The position numbers and the translations under genes are program-made. Positions 57,833-64,000 of a DNA stretch of 64,000 bases are shown in pieces. Numbering within the stretch: position 1 is the stretch's first letter; each line of letters starts with the position of its first letter. Source of the stretch: Aquibacillus saliphilus (lineage in GTDB: Bacteria > Bacillota > Bacilli > Bacillales > Amphibacillaceae); assembly GCF_020404745.1 (NCBI RefSeq), contig NZ_JAIZAP010000005.1, forward strand, positions 124,001-188,000, read 5' to 3'. The notes under the pieces were generated by a model that saw nothing but the letters and a program-made list of their open reading frames with translations, did no database searches and was not told where the DNA came from.

Positions 57833-58837
57833 TTATTTTCCAATCGTTTCTTCAGCAAATGATGGTTCGATTAACTCATTAGTTGTTTCCTCAACATCCA
57901 CATCAGCATCAATCACTTCACCGTCTTGTAAAATATGTCCTGCTTCAACTAAAGCGTTACGGTGTACATCACCAGGAACTGGCTCAGAAAAATCATTACG
58001 CTCCAGTTGCTTTCTCGCAACATCTACACTGATGCTAGCTTCCTCGGCTAGTAACTCTGCTGCTTCTTCTGGATTGTCTAACACCCATTTCCTTGCTTTT
58101 TCATACACTTCAATAACTCGATTAACATACTGGGGATGTTGCTCAGCAAAATCTTCTCTTACATTTAAAAATCCATACGTATTGAAATCTGCATTTCGAT
58201 AAAACAACTCTGCATCAGATTCTAATTCAAGGCGTGCCATATGAGGATCAAGCCCTGCCCAAGCATCGACTGATCCAGAAACAAGTGCCGATGCACCATC
58301 ACCGTGTTGAAGATTAACAATTTCAACATCATCAGGCGAGACGCCCTCTGCATTCAATGAACGTAAAAGGAAAATATAAGGATCTGTTCCAAGTGTCGCT
58401 GCGACCTTTTTACCCTCTAAGTCTTCTAATGTTTGTATATCTGAATCGGGATCTGTAACTAAAGCAGTCCATTCAGGCTTAGAATAAACATAAACATTTT
58501 TTATTGGTGCGCCGTTTGCTTTTGACATTAATGCAGCTGCACCAGCTGTCGATCCAAAATCAACACTATCACTGTTTAAAAACTCTAATGCTTTATTACT
58601 TCCTTGACTAAGTGCCCACTCAATTTCAATTCCTTCTTCTTCAAATTCTTCTTCCGCCCAACCAAATTTCTTTAAAACCAGGCTAGTCGGTGAGTAATAA
58701 GCATAATCCAATCGTATTTTTTCTGGTGTTCCATCTTCTGAGCTGGCACTTGAACATCCAGTGGCTAATATAACTAGTAAACCTATAACTACTAAAGCGA
58801 CAAAGCTTCTAATATCAATGATCGGTATTCGTTTCAT
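57833..58837 (-). CDS. ssuA: Sulfonate-type ABC transporter, substrate-binding lipoprotein
   Basis: A 334-residue lipoprotein. A long signal peptide ends at lipobox ATGC, followed by SSASSEDG and an SsuA/TauA-type fold (YYSPTSLVLKKFGWAEEEFEEEGIEIEWALSQGSNKALEFLNSDSVDFGSTAGAAAL). ATG 58837 lies 8 nt after AAGGGGTG; a TTG seven codons upstream precedes that site. It starts 23 bp after metY. The mature protein is acidic, fitting an extracytoplasmic protein of a salt-tolerant bacterium. No sulfonate monooxygenase is encoded nearby. Confidence 0.9.
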   Translation of the reverse strand: MKRIPIIDIRSFVALVVIGLLVILATGCSSASSEDGTPEKIRLDYAYYSPTSLVLKKFGWAEEEFEEEGIEIEWALSQGSNKALEFLNSDSVDFGSTAGAAALMSKANGAPIKNVYVYSKPEWTALVTDPDSDIQTLEDLEGKKVAATLGTDPYIFLLRSLNAEGVSPDDVEIVNLQHGDGASALVSGSVDAWAGLDPHMARLELESDAELFYRNADFNTYGFLNVREDFAEQHPQYVNRVIEVYEKARKWVLDNPEEAAELLAEEASISVDVARKQLERNDFSEPVPGDVHRNALVEAGHILQDGEVIDADVDVEETTNELIEPSFAEETIGK

Positions 58838-58860
58838 AATAGTCACACCCCTTATCAAAT

Positions 58861-60669
<1,809 letters not shown>

Positions 60670-60689
60670 CTAATAAGAATTGTTAGTAA

Positions 60690-60850
60690 AAAACAAAAAA
60701 CCCACTTCATAAGAAGAGGGTTTTATTAATAATCCTCCTCTTATCTGCCAGGAAATACTTCCTGCAGGAATTAGCACCTTTTCAAGTTTAAAAAAACTTG
60801 TTGGTTGCCGGGCATCATCGGGCCAGTCCCTCTGCCTCTCTGGATAAGAG
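60690..60850 (-). promoter_or_regulatory. SAM (S-box) riboswitch controlling metY operon
   Basis: On the minus strand P1 CTCTTATC (60843-60850) pairs with GATAAGAG (60738-60745). Inside lie the S-box core sequences CCAGAGAGGCAGAGGGACTGG, split here as CCAGAGAGG and GAGGGACTGGCCC, then GATGATGCCCGGCAACC. The following terminator (60697-60724: AAAACCC with GGGTTTT and inner CTTC/GAAG) precedes a T-rich run. SAM binding should end transcription before metY. Confidence 0.97.
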
Positions 60851-60930
60851 ATCCAAATACTTTAATTTAATTTTTAATTCACAAATATCAAACTACTATG
60901 TTAATTCTAATTTGTCAAAATATTTTAAAA

Positions 60931-62028
60931 TCAATAATTTTCTAATTCATTAAGTTTTGCTTGAAGAAGATATCCCCATTTTTCAAATTCAACCAAAAAT
61001 CCATCGTGACCAAATCTAGTCTCTACTTGTTCAAATGTTGCTTTTTTACCTATTTTTTGTAAATGTGTTACAAATTTACTCAATTCACTTGTCGAAAATA
61101 AAAGGTCACCACTATAACCGATAGCATGAAGGGGGGCACCAATTAATTCTGCAGCTATTTCCCACCCACCTCGTTCTCTTCCAATATCATGGGTATCCAT
61201 CGACTTTAATAGGTAGAGATAGCTATTGGCATCAAAGCGTTTCGTTATCTTCTTGCCTTGATAATCAAGATAGGATTCTACTTCATAAGATATTTCCTCA
61301 TGAGCTATACCAGCAGGAGCTCGCTGTTCTCTTCCAAAACGGTCGTTAAACAACTCCCCTGAACGATAGGTAATCATACCGACCATTCGAGCTAAGCTTA
61401 ATCCATGCTCTGGAATATCTTCTTGTGAATAGTTTCCGTTATTCCACTTCGGGTCTTGTAGGATAGCTAGCCTTGCAATATTGTTAAACGCAATCGCATA
61501 ATCGCTAAGGTATGGTGTTACTGCAACTGGAAATAGAACATCCATCATGTTTGGATATATAATTCCCCACTCTAATACCTGCATTCCGCCAAGTGATCCA
61601 CCAGCAACAGCTCGCAAATGGTTTATTTCAAATTTCTCTAAACCCTGGTATTGAGCTTTTACCATGTCACGTACTGTTACGAAAGGAAAATTTGTTTGAT
61701 ATGAAGCTCCCGTTTCGGGATTTACACTTAACGGACCAGTCGATCCATTACAGCCACCTATTACATTAAAAGAAATTACTTGATATTTATCAGTGTCGAT
61801 ATATCCACCTGATTTAATTAAATTTGACCAATACCCAGGATCCTCATCACTTCCTACCGCATATTGAGTGCCAGTCAATGCATGACATATTAGAATTGCT
61901 GGATCATCAACCGATCCTACTCGTTCATAAGCTAGCTCTGCATCATAGATCGTCTTTCCAGATTCCAACTTGAGATCACCAATATTTATTGTTCCAGTTT
62001 CTCTTAATGAGGCAACTTTCACGTTCAT
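60931..62028 (-). CDS. metX: Homoserine O-acetyltransferase
   Basis: A 365-residue alpha/beta hydrolase-fold acyltransferase (MetX). The nucleophile is S145 in GGSLGGMQVLEW; other family blocks are HALTGT, NVIGGCNGSTGP, MDTHDIGRERGGW and GHDGFLVEF with the catalytic Asp and His. It transfers acetyl from acetyl-CoA to homoserine. ATG 62028 gives the usual N-terminus; a GTG five codons upstream overlaps the AAAGGTGG site. It has its own SAM riboswitch and lies ahead of the metY riboswitch. Confidence 0.94.
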   Translation of the reverse strand: MNVKVASLRETGTINIGDLKLESGKTIYDAELAYERVGSVDDPAILICHALTGTQYAVGSDEDPGYWSNLIKSGGYIDTDKYQVISFNVIGGCNGSTGPLSVNPETGASYQTNFPFVTVRDMVKAQYQGLEKFEINHLRAVAGGSLGGMQVLEWGIIYPNMMDVLFPVAVTPYLSDYAIAFNNIARLAILQDPKWNNGNYSQEDIPEHGLSLARMVGMITYRSGELFNDRFGREQRAPAGIAHEEISYEVESYLDYQGKKITKRFDANSYLYLLKSMDTHDIGRERGGWEIAAELIGAPLHAIGYSGDLLFSTSELSKFVTHLQKIGKKATFEQVETRFGHDGFLVEFEKWGYLLQAKLNELENY

Positions 62029-62203
62029 ATGAAGCACAACCACCTTTCTAGGAAAAGCTTAGGGCGCATTGAAATAAGGAAATCATTTATTTCTGTAATG
62101 ACTATTCTAAGGAGTTTTCCTTATTAATCATTCCCGCCAATCTTTAGTTGGGCTCAGACGGGACAGGTACTGTAGCTAGACACCAGAGCGCCTTTTTAAA
62201 AAT

Positions 62204-62361
62204 TAAAAAGCCTCTCTAGAAGAAGAGAGGCTTGGGAAATACAAAGTTCACCTCTTATCTTCCAAGCTTTCGCTCAGCAGGAATTGGCACCTTTTTAAGT
62301 ACGAATACTTAATGGTTGCCGGGTTTCATCGGGCCAGTCCCTCCACCTCTCTGGATAAGAT
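62204..62361 (-). promoter_or_regulatory. SAM (S-box) riboswitch controlling metX
   Basis: On the minus strand P1 ATCTTATC (62354-62361) pairs with GATAAGAG (62252-62259) allowing G-T. The core reads CCAGAGAGG, GAGGGACTGGCCCGATG, ACCCGGCAACC and GGTGCCAATTCC. The terminator stem AAGCCTCTCT (62208-62217) with AGAGAGGCTT (62224-62233) is followed on the minus strand by TTTTTAATTTTT. Confidence 0.97.
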
Positions 62362-62749
62362 ACTATTAAATTATTAATTCTGTAATTTCAGTCATTTATC
62401 GTTAAAGAGAAGTTTAGCATGGTAAATTTATACTGTCAATACATTTTATTATCAAAAGGTTAAATTATATATTTACCTAAAAACCTTCATACCACCTGTT
62501 TATAGAACCCACTTAATTAACAAACGATTTCCCCTTGTTTCGTTCGTCGCATTTTAAGTCACCTACTCAGCCTTAAGATTGACCATCGTTAGGCTTACAG
62601 ACCTATTTTTCGACTTTTTCGACAAAAAGATTCCAACAATCCTATTTATTTGTTAGACTATCCCTCATAGGTAGGAACCATCTTAATTAATGACCTCCCC
62701 AAGGCTTAATTTTGATACATAATGTTCCTGCCTATTTTCTAATAGAAGG

Positions 62750-62772
62750 TCCCTTTATAGGGATTTTTTTTG
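62750..62772 (+). terminator. Orphan terminator-like hairpin
   Basis: TCCCTTTATAGGGA followed by TTTTTTTT on the plus strand. No upstream plus-strand gene is seen within 500 bp, so it may end an unannotated small RNA or be a remnant. Confidence 0.5.
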
Positions 62773-62873
62773 CATAATTTCATTCTCTTAATACACAGAA
62801 CCTAGCATTAATTCTCTGGCTGAATTATTCCTCAACCTCTAGATTGTTAGCAAACGACGATTTCAAACAAACA

Positions 62874-62917
62874 AAAAAGACAAGGGAGCTTTAACAGCGA
62901 TAACCCTTGTCTTTTTG
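62874..62917. terminator. Bidirectional terminator beyond tRNA-Arg
   Basis: AAAAAGACAAGGG pairs with CCCTTGTCTTTTT around an AGCTTTAACAGCGATAA loop. On the minus strand it ends the tRNA transcript. Confidence 0.85.
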
Positions 62918-62928
62918 ATGTTTTATAA

Positions 62929-63001
62929 CGCGCCCGGAGGGATTTGAACCCCCGACCCTTGGTACCGGAAACCAATGCTCTATCCCCTGAGCTACGAGCG
63001 C
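62929..63001 (-). tRNA. tRNA-Arg (anticodon CCG)
   Basis: A 73-nt tRNA. Acceptor GCGCTCG pairs with CGGGCGC (one G-T), discriminator G; D-arm AGCTCAGGGGATAGAGC; anticodon stem TTGGT/ACCAA with loop TTCCGGT, so anticodon CCG reads CGG codons; T-arm GGGGGTTCAAATCCCTC. The 3' CCA is not encoded. Confidence 0.97.
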
Positions 63002-63404
63002 AAGTATTATATGGATTAATATAAAATAGGACAAGAGATATTATAGCTTAAATTTCCGTTCATTTCAATAACTTGCATTAATATGCTCAAATAAGGTAGC
63101 TTTTCTAGACAAATAGTACCTATTGCTCATGCCAATGATCTTGTTGAGGTATCAATTAAAAAGGCGTACGTATTGAATGATTTAATGGTGAGTTAACAGC
63201 AATTTAACTAGTATTTTTTATTTTAAAGATCACATTCAAGTGTTTATTTCCAAAAATTTAGGGAATCATGGAATTAGTTAAACCTATCTGAGTTAGACTG
63301 CCAATAAATTGGTCATTTAAGCTCTTAAAATCTGCTTTCTTTACATATTTCGTTTAAGTTAGTAGCATGGAATAGAAATATCATTTAAAGTCCAATGTAT
63401 TTCG

Positions 63405-63421
63405 TTTGACCTTTATTGACC
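63405..63421. promoter_or_regulatory. CtsR operator of clpP
   Basis: Read on the minus strand GGTCAATAAAGGTCAAA fits the CtsR heptad repeat (RGTCAAA-N3-RGTCAAA) with one change. It overlaps the clpP -35 region, so CtsR binding would block initiation until heat or protein stress. Confidence 0.88.
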
Positions 63422-63434
63422 ATTTAGTTAAGAT
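63406..63434 (+). promoter_or_regulatory. Sigma-A promoter of clpP
   Basis: -35 TTGACC (63406-63411), 17-nt spacer, -10 TAAGAT (63429-63434). The overlap with the CtsR repeat supports this choice. It lies 68 bp ahead of the clpP ATG. Confidence 0.65.
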
Positions 63435-63501
63435 ATACATAGACATAGTTAGTCATCGATAACTACGATGAAATAACTAAGACAAAGGAGGAAAATTTCT
63501 T

Positions 63502-64000
63502 ATGAACTTAATACCTACAGTAATTGAACAAACAAATCGTGGAGAACGTGCATATGATATTTATTCAAGACTTTTGAAAGACCGTATTATTATGCTAGGT
63601 AGCGGAATTGACGATAATGTTTCAAATACTATTGTTGCACAATTGCTATTCTTAGCTGCTGAGGATCCTGAAAAAGATATTTCACTATACATCAACTCTC
63701 CAGGTGGTTCCATCACAGCTGGTATGGCTATTTATGATACGATGCAATTCATCAAGCCAAATGTATCTACTATTTGTATTGGTATGGCTGCTTCAATGGG
63801 TGCATTCTTACTTGCTGCTGGTGAGCCTGGAAAACGTTATGCACTACCAAACAGTGAAGTAATGATTCACCAACCGCTTGGTGGCACACAAGGACAAGCG
63901 ACAGACATCCAAATTCATGCTAAACGCATTATTGAGATGCGTAGCAAGTTAAATAAAATCCTTTCTCAGCGTACAGGGCAACCACTTGAGGTAATTGAAC
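63502..64000 (+). CDS. clpP: ATP-dependent Clp protease proteolytic subunit, N-terminal part
   Basis: The first 166 codons of ClpP; the rest is beyond the window. Catalytic Ser98 is in [11 protein letters not shown] and His123 in [27 protein letters not shown] is the conserved handle region. Forms the tetradecameric protease barrel served by ClpC, ClpX and ClpE, and degrades tmRNA-tagged proteins among others. RBS AAAGGAGG. Regulated by CtsR through the upstream site. Confidence 0.98.
   Translation, partial: MNLIPTVIEQTNRGERAYDIYSRLLKDRIIMLGSGIDDNVSNTIVAQLLFLAAEDPEKDISLYINSPGGSITAGMAIYDTMQFIKPNVSTICIGMAASMGAFLLAAGEPGKRYALPNSEVMIHQPLGGTQGQATDIQIHAKRIIEMRSKLNKILSQRTGQPLEVIE

Larger units (their letters stand above)
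62400..62928. other. Gene-poor region between metX riboswitch and tRNA-Arg
   Basis: About 530 bp with no supported protein gene. It includes a plus-strand hairpin TCCCT-TTAT-AGGGA followed by eight T (62750-62772) with no gene upstream to terminate, and the tRNA terminator. The longest plausible peptide frame on the minus strand (MRRTKQGEIVC) is too short to call. Confidence 0.55.
63002..63501. other. Intergenic region upstream of clpP
   Basis: 500 bp. The last 100 bp hold the clpP promoter and CtsR operator. Around 63116-63199 one plus-strand frame reads VPIAHANDLVEVSIKKAYVLNDLMVS without a start codon; it could be a small gene remnant. Otherwise nothing recognisable. Confidence 0.55.

Noticed and set aside
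62165-62200. Fragment of the 116-bp palindromic repeat (AGCTAGACACCAGAGCGCC)
   Set aside because: Resembles the repeat end only loosely; too short and diverged to call.

Overview
The window is a chromosomal segment of an AT-rich, endospore-forming Gram-positive bacterium of the family Bacillaceae. Support comes from an alpha/beta-type small acid-soluble spore protein, CotF-like coat proteins, a bacilliredoxin, S-box (SAM) riboswitches, a CtsR-type operator, and three layouts typical of Bacillus relatives: cggR-gapA-pgk-tpiA-gpmI-eno, secG-est-rnr-smpB-ssrA, and fadA-fadN-fadM-cotF-like. The gene set and style suggest the Oceanobacillus/Virgibacillus group, but the genus is an inference. No phage, plasmid, complete insertion sequence or CRISPR array was found. 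Most of the window is core genome.

Layout. 1-4.7 kb: fatty-acid beta-oxidation genes fadA (cut by the window edge) and fadN under a perfect FadR-type palindrome, then proline dehydrogenase and two CotF-like coat genes. 5.0-7.8 kb: zinc importer znuC-znuB, its repressor zur and two fluoride-channel genes packed into one overlapping operon. 7.8-16.4 kb: mostly single genes (aeRF1-like release factor, GtrA, DUF421 plus DUF1657, universal stress protein, SulP transporter, M14 peptidase, acyl-CoA dehydrogenase, YczE-like protein). 16.6-21.4 kb: an orphan CheW and a Fur-type siderophore ABC transporter. 21.5-25.3 kb: a polytopic heme/molybdopterin oxidoreductase and a two-gene pabA/pabBC folate unit. 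25.5-32.1 kb: YpgR-like protein and bacilliredoxin, spore proteins, a hydrolase, an NhaC antiporter and a CwlO-like endopeptidase. 32.5-38.0 kb: tmRNA, smpB, a GNAT gene, rnr, est and secG. 39.4-41.7 kb: a decayed fructose-PTS gene followed by ptsH-ptsI and a dimer of a palindromic repeat. 42.4-49.6 kb: the glycolytic operon with its CggR operator. 49.7-54.1 kb: a thiol protein, a 42-bp minisatellite, sigma-54, lactate dehydrogenase and an MFS transporter. 54.5-62.4 kb: methionine and sulfur assimilation, with metX and a metY-ssuA-ssuC-ssuB-acsA operon, each preceded by a SAM riboswitch. 62.9 kb to the end: tRNA-Arg(CCG) and clpP with a CtsR operator.

How the genes work together. PtsH/PtsI feed phosphosugars into the glycolytic operon, whose repressor CggR senses sugar phosphate, and Ldh disposes of pyruvate and NADH. 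In the methionine block MetX consumes acetyl-CoA to make O-acetylhomoserine and MetY releases acetate. The acetyl-CoA synthetase at the end of the metY operon could recycle that acetate, while the SsuABC-type transporter may bring in organic sulfur. Both halves would be switched off by SAM.

The items most worth a second look are: the S-box operon that includes acetyl-CoA synthetase; the MetY to CoA-binding-domain fusion; the five-helix heme/Moco protein with an internal Tat motif; the 42-bp minisatellite beside sigL; the palindromic repeat dimer after ptsI; and the fructose-PTS remnant before ptsH.
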